Source: Thiohalocapsa sp. PB-PSB1 (GTDB lineage Bacteria; Pseudomonadota; Gammaproteobacteria; Chromatiales; Chromatiaceae). From it: DNA of 64,000 nucleotides. How positions within the stretch are numbered: position 1 is the stretch's first letter; every line of letters starts with the position of its first letter. A program made the position numbers and the translations under genes. Of the stretch, positions 27,188 to 35,208 are shown piece after piece. The stretch lies in contig CP050890.1 in NCBI GenBank assembly GCA_016745215.1, forward strand, positions 4,650,001 through 4,714,000, written 5' to 3'. The notes under the pieces were generated by a model. That model searched no databases, was not told where the DNA came from, and saw nothing but the letters and a program-made list of their open reading frames with translations.

Positions 27188-27520
27188 TCAGCCCTCCCCT
27201 TCCGCCGGCTCGGCCTGCTGGAGGCCTGCGAGCAGTTGGCGTAGATCATCGGTATGGCTGGCTCGCTCGGTGGCCGCCGCCAGTTCGACGCGTAGGTCTG
27301 CCAAGGCCTTGTCGGCTGCTTCCCGTTTCTGCCGTTCCTCATCGATGGCGCCTCCCAGCATATTATCTTGTTTCTACTGGCTTCGATTGCTGTCTTGGTC
27401 TGCCGCGTTGATTCCTGGGCGATTTGCAACTCTCGCGACAATCGCTCGTTCCTATCCTGCGAATGGTAAAGATCGCGTGCGAAGCCAGTGTGGGCCTCAG
27501 CCCGACTCGGGGTGCGGGAT
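27188..27520 (-). pseudogene. frameshifted coiled-coil (KfrA-like) protein fragment
   Basis: Two minus-strand frames join around 27361. The upstream part reads ARDLYHSQDRNERLSRELQ, and the downstream part, after a shift, reads EERQKREAADKALADLRVE and ends at 27188. Both are charged heptad-type helix, like the long coiled coils of plasmid KfrA DNA-binding proteins. The DNA-binding N-terminus is absent. A decayed gene; the family name is tentative. Confidence 0.45.
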
Positions 27521-27559
27521 GGAAGGGAAAATGTCGTCCTCCCGCATGCCTTGGTCGCG

Positions 27560-28438
27560 CTATTTTACCGACGCCTGTTCCTCGTTCAACACGCCGGCAG
27601 CTTGCAGCAGGTCTGGGATGTCGGCCTCGATGATCTGGATCTGCTTGCTGTCGCAAAAGCGGCGCTCCTTGTCGGTCGGATCGGGAATCAGCGCCCAGCC
27701 GGCCGGTTCCGCGGCAGCGTAAATGATATCGGACAACACCATGCGCTCCGTGTCGCGAGTCATCCTGAGACCCAGAAATAGATATTGACGCGCTTGGCGA
27801 TAGGTTTTTAGAAAACGCGGGATGCCGAACCCTCCCATCAACTCGGTCAGATAATCCACATAATCGGCATCGGAGGCGATATAGGTAGGGTCCGGGCGCG
27901 GGCTGCCCATGGGCTTGAACAGGATCGGCAGGTTCGGGTCGACGTCATCCTGGTCGATTTCGGTGTAGCGACCATTCTCGTGAGCATGGATACGAAAACG
28001 ATAGTCGGTACCGCCAATCCGGGCGATACCACGGATCAGGGTATGCGGACAATAGGCATAGGAGTCCTGAAGCTGTGTGTCGCGATTGATGTCGATGACA
28101 TAGGGTGGCGCCACCGCGGCAATCCAATCGTGCAAGGCGGCACGAGTCCAACTGCGCTTGCCATAGGTTTCATCCAGAAAACGATTAACCGCACTGCGCC
28201 CGCGCTTCAGTTCCACATCCATGGCCGCCCGCGGGAACTCCCACATCAATCTCGGCGACATGGGCCGGCCCTTGTTCATGGCCAGAATCAGGCTTTCGCT
28301 CTCCGCTGGCATGGGTTCTCCATTAGCCGTATCGACTACCCCGTTCAGGGCGCCAGGGCCGAGATAGGGAACGATATCATGGCGAATCAAGGCTTGAACG
28401 AGATCGGCTAGTTCGATGGTGCCGGATGTGATGGGCAT
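27560..28438 (-). CDS. SIR2-like family protein beside the nif cluster
   Basis: 292 residues from the ATG at 28438. The N-terminus (LADLVQALIRHDIVPYLGPG) resembles the nucleotide-binding start of SIR2-like proteins, and a conserved middle contains YVIDINRDTQLQDSYA and HTLIRGIARIG. As I recall, such proteins are seen next to nif genes in several purple bacteria. It is divergent from nifE with about 700 bases between. A longer open frame extends upstream to 28981, but its residues look non-coding and the first ATG after it begins the recognisable domain. Function could be NAD hydrolysis or binding; unknown. Confidence 0.65.
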   Translation of the reverse strand: MPITSGTIELADLVQALIRHDIVPYLGPGALNGVVDTANGEPMPAESESLILAMNKGRPMSPRLMWEFPRAAMDVELKRGRSAVNRFLDETYGKRSWTRAALHDWIAAVAPPYVIDINRDTQLQDSYAYCPHTLIRGIARIGGTDYRFRIHAHENGRYTEIDQDDVDPNLPILFKPMGSPRPDPTYIASDADYVDYLTELMGGFGIPRFLKTYRQARQYLFLGLRMTRDTERMVLSDIIYAAAEPAGWALIPDPTDKERRFCDSKQIQIIEADIPDLLQAAGVLNEEQASVK

Positions 28439-29134
28439 AGAGTCTTTCCTGCGTGTAGGGGATGTCGAAGTTCCAACAGCGCTGTCAGCAAATTTGATCC
28501 AGGAATATATGCAAATTTTGCGCCTATTTGCGCCGATGTGCGCAGGATTTCTCCGGCGCTGGCGCCCGGGCGGGCACTCCTTAAATTCTGCAAGCTGGTC
28601 GGCAGGCCGATCAACACCCACCGAGCCGCAAGCCATGCTCAGGATGTGCCGGCTGTTCAGGCATCCGTCAGCGACTGTGATAAACCTCTCAAGCACCCCG
28701 GCTTGTCGAGTTTGCGACAAGCGCCGCGTCAGCCATCCGAATGCTCGGATACAACCTCCGGGACTGCAAAATCCGGTTTTCGACCACATCGATCGAACTC
28801 TTTTTTCGGCCCCGCTCCGACTGCCGCAGCATAAGGCCAACCCTTTGTTACTGTTATTTTTTCGTCCAAACAGATCCCCCCGACCAGCCATGCAGCTGGA
28901 AGACCGCATGGCGCCGGAACTCGGCTGGCCCAGACGATCTCCATGAGACTTCAGACAGGCTTGCACGAGGCGCTCCAACATTTTGGCATGACTTCTGCTT
29001 AATTTCCCTAAAGACGAAGGAATGCTGCATCATATCGATTCATCACTCGACCGGCCCGCAGCGGCCCCGTATTGGCCAGCTGTCGCCGAGTCGGGAATCT
29101 CTTTTAAGAAATTCAATAACGCCCGGGACTCCGC
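28439..29134. promoter_or_regulatory. divergent intergenic region between SIR2-like gene and nifE
   Basis: No gene is supported in these 696 bases. The right end holds the sigma-54-type promoter described separately. I did not find a convincing NifA upstream site (TGT-N10-ACA) by eye. Confidence 0.5.
28984..29000 (+). promoter_or_regulatory. sigma-54 (-24/-12) promoter of nifE operon
   Basis: TGGCATG-ACTT-CTGCTT matches TGGCACG-N4-TTGCW, with GG and GC exactly 12 bases apart. It lies about 135 bases before the nifE ATG, as expected for NifA/RpoN-controlled nif operons. Confidence 0.7.
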
Positions 29135-30547
29135 ATGAAGCAAAAAGACATCGCAGCGCTGCTTGATGAGCCGGCCTGTTCGCATAACACCGATCAAAAA
29201 TCCGGCTGCGCTAAGCTGAAGCCAGGCGCTACGGCCGGCGGCTGCTCGTTCGATGGCGCACAGATCGCATTATTGCCGATTGCCGATGTGGCGCACATCG
29301 TGCACGGCTCCATCGCCTGCGCGGGTAACTCCTGGGACAATCGCGGCACACGCTCCTCGGGTCCGAAACTATTCAAGCTGGGCATGACCACGGATCTGAC
29401 CGAACAGGATGTGATCATGGGCCGCGGCGAAAAACGGCTGTTTCACGGCATCAAACAAGCGATCGATAGCTACCAGCCAGCGGCGGTCTTTGTCTACAAC
29501 ACCTGCGTGCCGGCGCTGATCGGCGACGACGTGGACGCCGTTTGCAAAGCCGCCGCCAAACGCTGGGGTACCCCGGTCATCTCGGTCGATGCGGCGGGGT
29601 TCTATGGCACCAAGAATCTCGGCAACCGCATCGCCGGCGAGTCGATGGTGAAACAGGTGTGCGGCGGACGCGAACCGGACCCGGTACCAGCGGGTATCGA
29701 GCACGACGGCTTCAAGGTGCATGACATCACCTTGGTCGGCGAATACAACATCGCCGGCGAACTATGGCGCGTGCTGCCATTGCTTGACGAACTGGGACTG
29801 CGGGTGCTGTGCACGCTATCCGGCGACGCCCGCTTCCACGAGGTGCAGACCATGCACCGCTCCGAAGTCAATATGATGGTCTGCTCCAAGGCCATGATCA
29901 ACGTCGCCCGCAAGCTGGAGGAAGCCTTCGGCACACCCTGGTTCGAAGGCAGCTTCTATGGCGTCGCCGACGTATCGCAGGCATTGCGAGACTTCGCCCG
30001 CATCATCGATGATCCGGATCTGACCGCCCGCACCGAAGCCCTGATCGCCCGCGAGGAGGCGCGCATCGACCAACTGCTGGCGCCTTGGCGGGAACGCCTG
30101 TCGGGCAAGCGCGTATTGCTGTACACCGGCGGCGTCAAGTCCTGGTCCATCGTTGCCGCTCTGCAAGATCTGGGCATGACGGTAGTTGCCAGCGGAACCC
30201 GTAAATCCACCCAGGAAGACAAGGCTCGAATCCGTGCCCTGATGGGCGAAGACGCGGTCTTGCTCGACGATGGCAACCCACGCGCATTACTGGATAAATG
30301 TCGCGAACAGCAGGTCGATATCCTGATCGCCGGCGGACGGAATATGTACACGGCGCTCAAGGCGCGGATGCCATTTCTCGATATCAATCAAGAGCGCGAT
30401 TTTGGCTACGCAGGCTATGACGGCATGCTGGAACTGGCGCGCCAACTCTGCTTGACCATCGAGAGCCCGATCTGGCAGGCGGTGCGCAGCACGCCGCCCT
30501 GGACCCATTCCGCCGATGCGGCCACCAGCGAGGTTTCCCATGCCTGA
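29135..30547 (+). CDS. nifE: nitrogenase FeMo-cofactor scaffold protein NifE
   Basis: 470 residues. NifE forms a tetramer with NifN on which the NifB-co precursor matures to FeMo-co. The conserved cysteines are visible: C37 in TAGGCSFDG, C62 in SIACAGNSWDNRG and C124 in YNTCVPALIGDD, and the NifE/NifD-type VEGSFYG-like stretch appears as FEGSFYGVADVS. Length is normal. The gene follows a sigma-54 promoter and overlaps nifN by eight bases, indicating translational coupling. Confidence 0.95.
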   Translation: MKQKDIAALLDEPACSHNTDQKSGCAKLKPGATAGGCSFDGAQIALLPIADVAHIVHGSIACAGNSWDNRGTRSSGPKLFKLGMTTDLTEQDVIMGRGEKRLFHGIKQAIDSYQPAAVFVYNTCVPALIGDDVDAVCKAAAKRWGTPVISVDAAGFYGTKNLGNRIAGESMVKQVCGGREPDPVPAGIEHDGFKVHDITLVGEYNIAGELWRVLPLLDELGLRVLCTLSGDARFHEVQTMHRSEVNMMVCSKAMINVARKLEEAFGTPWFEGSFYGVADVSQALRDFARIIDDPDLTARTEALIAREEARIDQLLAPWRERLSGKRVLLYTGGVKSWSIVAALQDLGMTVVASGTRKSTQEDKARIRALMGEDAVLLDDGNPRALLDKCREQQVDILIAGGRNMYTALKARMPFLDINQERDFGYAGYDGMLELARQLCLTIESPIWQAVRSTPPWTHSADAATSEVSHA

Positions 30548-31979
30548 ACATCAGCAACACAGCGGTGACGGCAGCACCCATACCCCCGCGGCAAACAGCG
30601 GACCGACCATCATCAAGCGCAAAAAGGCCCTGTCGGTCAGCCCGCTGAAAGCAAGCTCCACCCTGGGCGCGACCCTCGCCTTCCTCGGCATGAACCGGTG
30701 CATTCCGATGCTGCATGGCTCACAGGGTTGCACTGCCTTTGGCAAAATCTTCTTCATCCAGCATTTCCGCGACCCGATGCCCATGCAAACCACGGCCATG
30801 GATCAGGTCAGCACCATCATGGGTGGCGACGACAGCGTGGTCGAAGGGCTGAAGACCCTGTGCGAAAAGCATTCTCCAGCCGTGATCGGCGTCCCCACAA
30901 CCGGCCTGGTGGAGACCCAGGGGGCGGATGTGCGGCGCGCGGTAGCGCAGTTCCGCGACAAACATCCGGAATACGCCCAGGTCGCGGTGGTACCCGTGTC
31001 TGCGCCGGATTATGTCGGCTGTCTGGAAACTGGATTCAACGCCGGCGTCAAGGCCATCATCGAAGAACTGGTACCCAAGGCAACCATCGCCAACACCAAA
31101 CCCGGCAGACGTCAACGCCAGGTCAACGTATTGGCCGGTTCACAGCTGACGGTCGGCGACCTCGAGCACCTGAAGGATCTGCTGGAACGCTTCCGGCTGC
31201 GCCCGGTGCTGGTGCCGGACATCTCCGACTCCCTGGACGGTCATCTGGCGGATACCGACTTCAGCCCGCTGACCATCGGCGGCACCCTGTTGGACGAACT
31301 GACCACCCTGGGCGACTCGGTGGCAACCCTGGTCATCGGTCGCTCCATGCATGGCGCAGCGGATGCTTTGGCCGAACGCACCGGGGTGCCGGACTACCGC
31401 TTCCCGCATCTGATGGGACTCAGCGCGGTGGATCGCCTGATCACAACCCTGACGCAGATCAGCGCCGAGCCGGTTCCGGAGCGCATCGCGCGGCAACGCT
31501 CGCAATTGCAAGACGCTATGCTGGACGCGCACTTTTCGATCGGTCAGGGACGCTTCGCGGTGGCCGCCGATGGCGACCTGCTGGCAGCCTTTTCAGAACT
31601 CCTGGCCAGTATGGGTGCAGAGACCGTTGCCGCGGTGGCCCCGTCCAATGGACCAAGCCTGAAACATGTGGTTGCCGACGAAGTCCGGATCGGCGACCTC
31701 GAAGACCTGGAACTGGCCGCACGCGCCAGCAAAGCCGAGGTGATGATCTGCAACTCCCACGGCGTACACACTGCCCAAAGACTCGGCATTCCGCTCTTGC
31801 GGGCAGGCTTTCCGCAATTCGATCTGGTCGGTGGCTACCAGCGCTGCTGGATCGGCTACCAAGGTACGCGAGCAACCCTATTCGATCTGGCCAACATCAT
31901 GCTCAGCCTGGAGAAAGGTGAGATCCATCCCTATCGCTCGCGACTCAAGCAATGGCCGCAAGCAGAACGTGCGGCCTGA
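30540..31979 (+). CDS. nifN: nitrogenase FeMo-cofactor scaffold protein NifN
   Basis: 479 residues from the ATG at 30540, inside the end of nifE. The NifN signature appears as LKASSTLGATLAFLGM, the MLHGSQGCTAFGK loop with C64, and TTAMDQVSTIMGGDD. It pairs with NifE in the cofactor scaffold complex. Normal length with intact frame. An ATG in the same frame further upstream is not needed because the coupled start fits the family N-terminus. Confidence 0.95.
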   Translation: MPEHQQHSGDGSTHTPAANSGPTIIKRKKALSVSPLKASSTLGATLAFLGMNRCIPMLHGSQGCTAFGKIFFIQHFRDPMPMQTTAMDQVSTIMGGDDSVVEGLKTLCEKHSPAVIGVPTTGLVETQGADVRRAVAQFRDKHPEYAQVAVVPVSAPDYVGCLETGFNAGVKAIIEELVPKATIANTKPGRRQRQVNVLAGSQLTVGDLEHLKDLLERFRLRPVLVPDISDSLDGHLADTDFSPLTIGGTLLDELTTLGDSVATLVIGRSMHGAADALAERTGVPDYRFPHLMGLSAVDRLITTLTQISAEPVPERIARQRSQLQDAMLDAHFSIGQGRFAVAADGDLLAAFSELLASMGAETVAAVAPSNGPSLKHVVADEVRIGDLEDLELAARASKAEVMICNSHGVHTAQRLGIPLLRAGFPQFDLVGGYQRCWIGYQGTRATLFDLANIMLSLEKGEIHPYRSRLKQWPQAERAA

Positions 31980-32064
31980 ACAGAACGCACCAACCCCAAA
32001 TCCGTACCAAGCGGGCAGCGAGCATTGCTCCGCCATTCAGCTGCATCAGAGGTGACGACAACCA

Positions 32065-32556
32065 ATGACATTGCAACGCAAGCTCAAACTTGTCGGCAGT
32101 GACCATGTCGCGACCGATTCGGATTCGACCCTGACCATCAAGGTCGCTTTCGCCAGCGCCGACCACAAACACGTGGATCAACATTTCGGTGCCGCCGCCG
32201 GCTTCGTCCTCTACAAGGTGTCCTCGAGCGGCTACGAACTGCTGGAAATGGCGCAATTCGGACGCCTCGACATGGACGGGAACGAAGACAAACTCGGCGC
32301 AAAAATACAGGTTCTGAACGATTGCATCGCGGTCTACTGCCAGGCAGTGGGCGCATCGGCCATCAGCCAATTGCGTAACGCGGGCATCCAGCCGATCAAG
32401 GTGCCGCCTCGCACCCCGATCAACGGTCTGCTGCGGGAACTGCAACAGGACCTACGCGACGGCCCAAGCGCCTGGCTGGCGCGCGCCATCGATCAACGCC
32501 AGCCGCGCGGAGCAGACCGCTTCGATGCCATGGAAGCAGAGGGCTGGAGTGAATAA
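32065..32556 (+). CDS. nifX: nitrogen fixation protein NifX
   Basis: 163 residues. The body carries the NifX/NafY pattern for cofactor handling: IKVAFASADHKHVDQHFGAA (with the conserved His), GRLDMDGNEDKLGAKIQVLN and CIAVYCQAVGASA. NifX shuttles NifB-co and VK-cluster to NifEN. It lies 85 bases after nifN. Its last 24 bases (GAGGGCTGGAGTGAATAAGC) are duplicated in tandem right after the stop, a small oddity without coding effect. Confidence 0.93.
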   Translation: MTLQRKLKLVGSDHVATDSDSTLTIKVAFASADHKHVDQHFGAAAGFVLYKVSSSGYELLEMAQFGRLDMDGNEDKLGAKIQVLNDCIAVYCQAVGASAISQLRNAGIQPIKVPPRTPINGLLRELQQDLRDGPSAWLARAIDQRQPRGADRFDAMEAEGWSE

Positions 32557-32670
32557 GCAGCAGAGGGCTGGAGTGAATAAGCGGATGAATATCGTCCGAA
32601 TGCACAGAACCCGAAGAAATAGGGCACTATCGACTCATCACGCGGCGAACCTGACCAGCGAGACCAAAGC

Positions 32671-33153
32671 ATGATTGAACAAGAGGCTTCAGTAATCGCG
32701 GTGGCCGATGGTTCCGCCCTTGTCGACGTACAGCGTCAGAGCAGCTGCTCCGCGTGCGACGCTGGCGCGCACTGCGGCACTTCTGTGCTGGCCAAATTGT
32801 TCGGCAACGGCAATGCCACCCGGGTGCGCATTCTGGATCACATCGGATTGACACCTGGTGAGCGGGTTGTCATCGGCATTCGCAATCGCGCGTTGGTGCG
32901 CGCCTCGCTGACCGCCTATCTCTTGCCCCTGCTGACCCTGATCGCTGCCGCGGGCGGCGCGGAGCAAGCCGGCGCCGGCGACTTCGGCAGCGTCATCGCC
33001 GCGCTGGTGGGACTACTGATCGGGCTCTGGCTGGCTAGCATCATCACCGGCGGCACCGGCGCCAAAGCACGCTTCCGCCCGATTCTGCTGCGCCGCGCCA
33101 CAATGACACCGATCATCCAGTTGGAGCCCGCCCACCCCAGCGTGGGTGGATGA
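32671..33153 (+). CDS. rseC: SoxR-reducing system protein RseC
   Basis: 160 residues. An N-terminal beta domain holds cysteines C26, C29 and C35 (SSCSACDAGAHCG), followed by two membrane helices (LTAYLLPLLTLIAAAGG and SVIAALVGLLIGLWLA), the RseC/MucC layout. RseC normally accompanies Rnf electron-transport genes. Here it lies alone between nifX and the NifX-associated gene, perhaps linking the Rnf-type supply of low-potential electrons to nitrogenase (inference). Confidence 0.88.
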   Translation: MIEQEASVIAVADGSALVDVQRQSSCSACDAGAHCGTSVLAKLFGNGNATRVRILDHIGLTPGERVVIGIRNRALVRASLTAYLLPLLTLIAAAGGAEQAGAGDFGSVIAALVGLLIGLWLASIITGGTGAKARFRPILLRRATMTPIIQLEPAHPSVGG

Positions 33154-33245
33154 GCTCAACAGCGATCCATGCGTTTGCAGCAAGGCGCAGGGTTTCGCTG
33201 ATTTTATCAGCCCCGACGCGGGCACAGCAGTACGAGGAGCTAACC

Positions 33246-33719
33246 ATGACCACCGAAACGGCCAACATCGCCGCTGACGACCCAGTGCTGAACTCCGAGT
33301 TCGGCATCGAAATGATCCGCCAAATGCGCGCCATCGATCCCTACGGCAGCTATGACAAGCTAACCCCGGCGGAGATTCTCGAGCCCTTCATTCTGACCAA
33401 AGAACAAAAGCGCGAATTGCCGGTCATCGGCGATCCGGACGAGATCGTCATCGCCCGCATCAAGGTGTTTTACAACGCCATCGCGGCCATGATCGAAAAA
33501 GAATGCGGTCTAATGGCGGCTCCGCTGGTGAATCTGACACACGAGGGCTTCGGTCGCGCGCTGATCACCGTCGGCAAGCTCGTGGTCATGGATCGAACCC
33601 TGCGCGATGTTCACCGGTTCAGCTTCCCGAGCCTGAGCAAAATGAAAGACGAAGCCGACAAGATTCTGTCCGTGGCGCTGAAGCTGATTGGAGCGCACGC
33701 CGACGTAGCCGGGTTATAG
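33246..33719 (+). CDS. NifX-associated nitrogen fixation protein
   Basis: 157 residues from the ATG at 33246, which has GAGGAGCTA directly upstream; an earlier in-frame ATG at 33150 adds an unlikely leader. The sequence FGIEMIRQMRAIDPYGSYDK followed by LTHEGFGRALITVGKLVVM matches the NifX-associated (DUF269-type) family found invariably beside nifX. Cytosolic, helical; precise role in cofactor synthesis is unknown. Confidence 0.92.
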   Translation: MTTETANIAADDPVLNSEFGIEMIRQMRAIDPYGSYDKLTPAEILEPFILTKEQKRELPVIGDPDEIVIARIKVFYNAIAAMIEKECGLMAAPLVNLTHEGFGRALITVGKLVVMDRTLRDVHRFSFPSLSKMKDEADKILSVALKLIGAHADVAGL

Positions 33720-33878
33720 CAATACAGGTACCGGCCAGCATCCGTTGCCAGGTCCGGCATAGGAGATCAACGAGCAAAAGGCAATCGGCAGCAGATTGCA
33801 CAATGACGACTTCCCCTGCTGCTTGCATCTCGCTCGCACATTGTTGCCAATCAATCGCATCTGGAGTTGAAGCAACCC

Positions 33879-34091
33879 ATGACTGAAGAAGAACTCAAGG
33901 CGCTGGAGAAAGCCGTCAAAAAAGCCAAGCGAATCGCCAGCGAACGCGCCAGCGAACTGCACGATCTGGTGGAAGATCGCTTGCCGGCGGCCTATGAGGA
34001 AATTCCAACCATCGCCCAGGCCACCTACGACGCCTGCCAGGCTTGGGCCGAGGCCACCGCCAAACTCAAGGCTGCCGAGGCCACCGCCTGA
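33879..34091 (+). CDS. CCE_0567/DUF683-type small metalloprotein
   Basis: 70 residues. EEELKALEKAVKKAKRIA and AYEEIPTIAQATYDACQAWA match the short helical DUF683 family (CCE_0567 type), which folds as a two-helix bundle and can bind metal through conserved residues. The ATG at 33879 is preferred to an in-frame ATG four codons upstream on family length. It lies in its usual place between the NifX-associated gene and fdxB. Confidence 0.88.
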   Translation: MTEEELKALEKAVKKAKRIASERASELHDLVEDRLPAAYEEIPTIAQATYDACQAWAEATAKLKAAEATA

Positions 34092-34189
34092 GCGGAAGCT
34101 ACGCCAGCGGCAGCAACGACTACTCATCCCATCAACGCAAACGGCCGTCGGCCCTCGACCCTCGGCCCCTCTCAGTGGAGTTACGAGCA

Positions 34190-34501
34190 ATGAGCACCAT
34201 CACTGGACTAACCCGAGGCGGCACAGCCTGGACCCCCGCATTCATCGTCGCTCTGGATCAAAGCCTTTGCATCGGCTGCGGCCGTTGCTACAAGGTCTGC
34301 CCTCGCGATGTCTTCGAACTGATCGACCGCGACGAATTGGATCTGGACGACGACGACGATTTCGATGATGACTTCGACGAAGCGCCGGGCATGATCATGA
34401 ATCTGAAGAACCCCATGGACTGCATCGGCTGCGAGTCCTGCTCGCGGGTCTGTCCGAAATCCTGCCTGAGCCACGAGGAGGCACAGGCCGAGGCGGCCTA
34501 A
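34190..34501 (+). CDS. fdxB: nif-specific ferredoxin III (2[4Fe-4S])
   Basis: 103 residues. Two cluster motifs bind [4Fe-4S]: C27-C30-C33-C37 (CIGCGRCYKVCP) and C78-C81-C84-C88 (CIGCESCSRVCP). They are separated by a strongly acidic loop (residues 49-64, nearly all Asp and Glu) characteristic of nif ferredoxin III. It donates electrons or serves cofactor biosynthesis. It is the last recognisable nif gene here; the start at 34190 follows TTACGAGCA. Confidence 0.93.
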   Translation: MSTITGLTRGGTAWTPAFIVALDQSLCIGCGRCYKVCPRDVFELIDRDELDLDDDDDFDDDFDEAPGMIMNLKNPMDCIGCESCSRVCPKSCLSHEEAQAEAA

Positions 34502-34540
34502 GCAATCAGGTCCAATCAGGTCCTATCAGGTCCAATCAGG
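34502..34540. repeat. decamer tandem repeat after fdxB
   Basis: Three to four copies of AATCAGGTCC (one with TATCAGGTCC) right after the fdxB stop. No hairpin or coding role is apparent. Confidence 0.7.
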
Positions 34541-34605
34541 GCAATGCAAACGGCGCGCCGCGAATTTGCGCCGAGCGCACCTGGGGCGCTCGGCCGGCGG
34601 CGCGC

Positions 34606-34803
34606 TCAGCCCTGGTCCATCTGCTCGCGTCGCCAAGGTTGACTGGGGCGCCGATAGGTCTCGAGGTCGTCGCGACGGCGCAGACGCAGCGGGTCCCAAC
34701 CGAATCCTCGCAAAATCAAACCCAGCGGCAGAAACACCAGGAAAAATATCGAAATCATTACCGGTTTGACGGCGATCGCCTTGGTAAGCCAGCGCATGGT
34801 CAT
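34606..34803 (-). CDS. small SxtJ-like membrane protein
   Basis: 65 residues. One membrane segment (VMISIFFLVFLPLGLILRGF) is followed by a basic tail with GWDPLRLRRRDD. Short proteins of this type (SxtJ and relatives) accompany carbamoyltransferases. Here it lies about 400 bases downstream of the carbamoyltransferase gene on the same strand, separated by a dispersed repeat, so the operon may have been invaded. It is convergent with fdxB. Confidence 0.6.
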   Translation of the reverse strand: MTMRWLTKAIAVKPVMISIFFLVFLPLGLILRGFGWDPLRLRRRDDLETYRRPSQPWRREQMDQG

Positions 34804-34943
34804 TTATTCCTAAGTGATGGTGCAGAAACAAGCTAAACAGGTTTCTTGCTTGGGTGTCGCCTGCCGACTCATTCGGTACCCCCATCGGCGTCGGTATCGG
34901 TATCGGCGTCGGTATCGAACTGACCAACCCGATATCCGCCTTC

Positions 34944-35063
34944 TCATGACCGAATGGCATAGGGCGTTTTCTCTCTCGATTCCGATTCCGATAGCGACCC
35001 CGACCCCGATTGCACTCCGCCGATGTCTGGATAGCCTTGTATCGGTTATTCATGAACCGCTAC
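34944..35063. repeat. dispersed repeat, copy 1 (inverted relative to 41810-41929)
   Basis: About 120 bp starting near TCATGACCGAATGGCATAGG and ending near CATGAACCGCTAC, with an internal GATTCC hexamer run. The reverse complement recurs at 41810-41929 with scattered substitutions and one hexamer more. The 405 bases between 34803 and 35209 otherwise hold no gene. Confidence 0.8.
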
Positions 35064-35208
35064 CAAGGCGATTCCTGTGCAGAAACAGACCAATTGGCAT
35101 GTCTTCTGGTCCGGCCTCGACGTCGCGCAGGCAAACGAGAATCCGGCGCCAGTGGGTCTGTTGCTGTCCGGCAATCGCCTAAAAATCGAAACAAAATTGC
35201 TCCCGGCA

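Noticed and set aside
28439..28981. N-terminal extension of the SIR2-like protein
   Set aside because: Residues are low-complexity and unlike protein; the recognised domain starts at the ATG at 28438.
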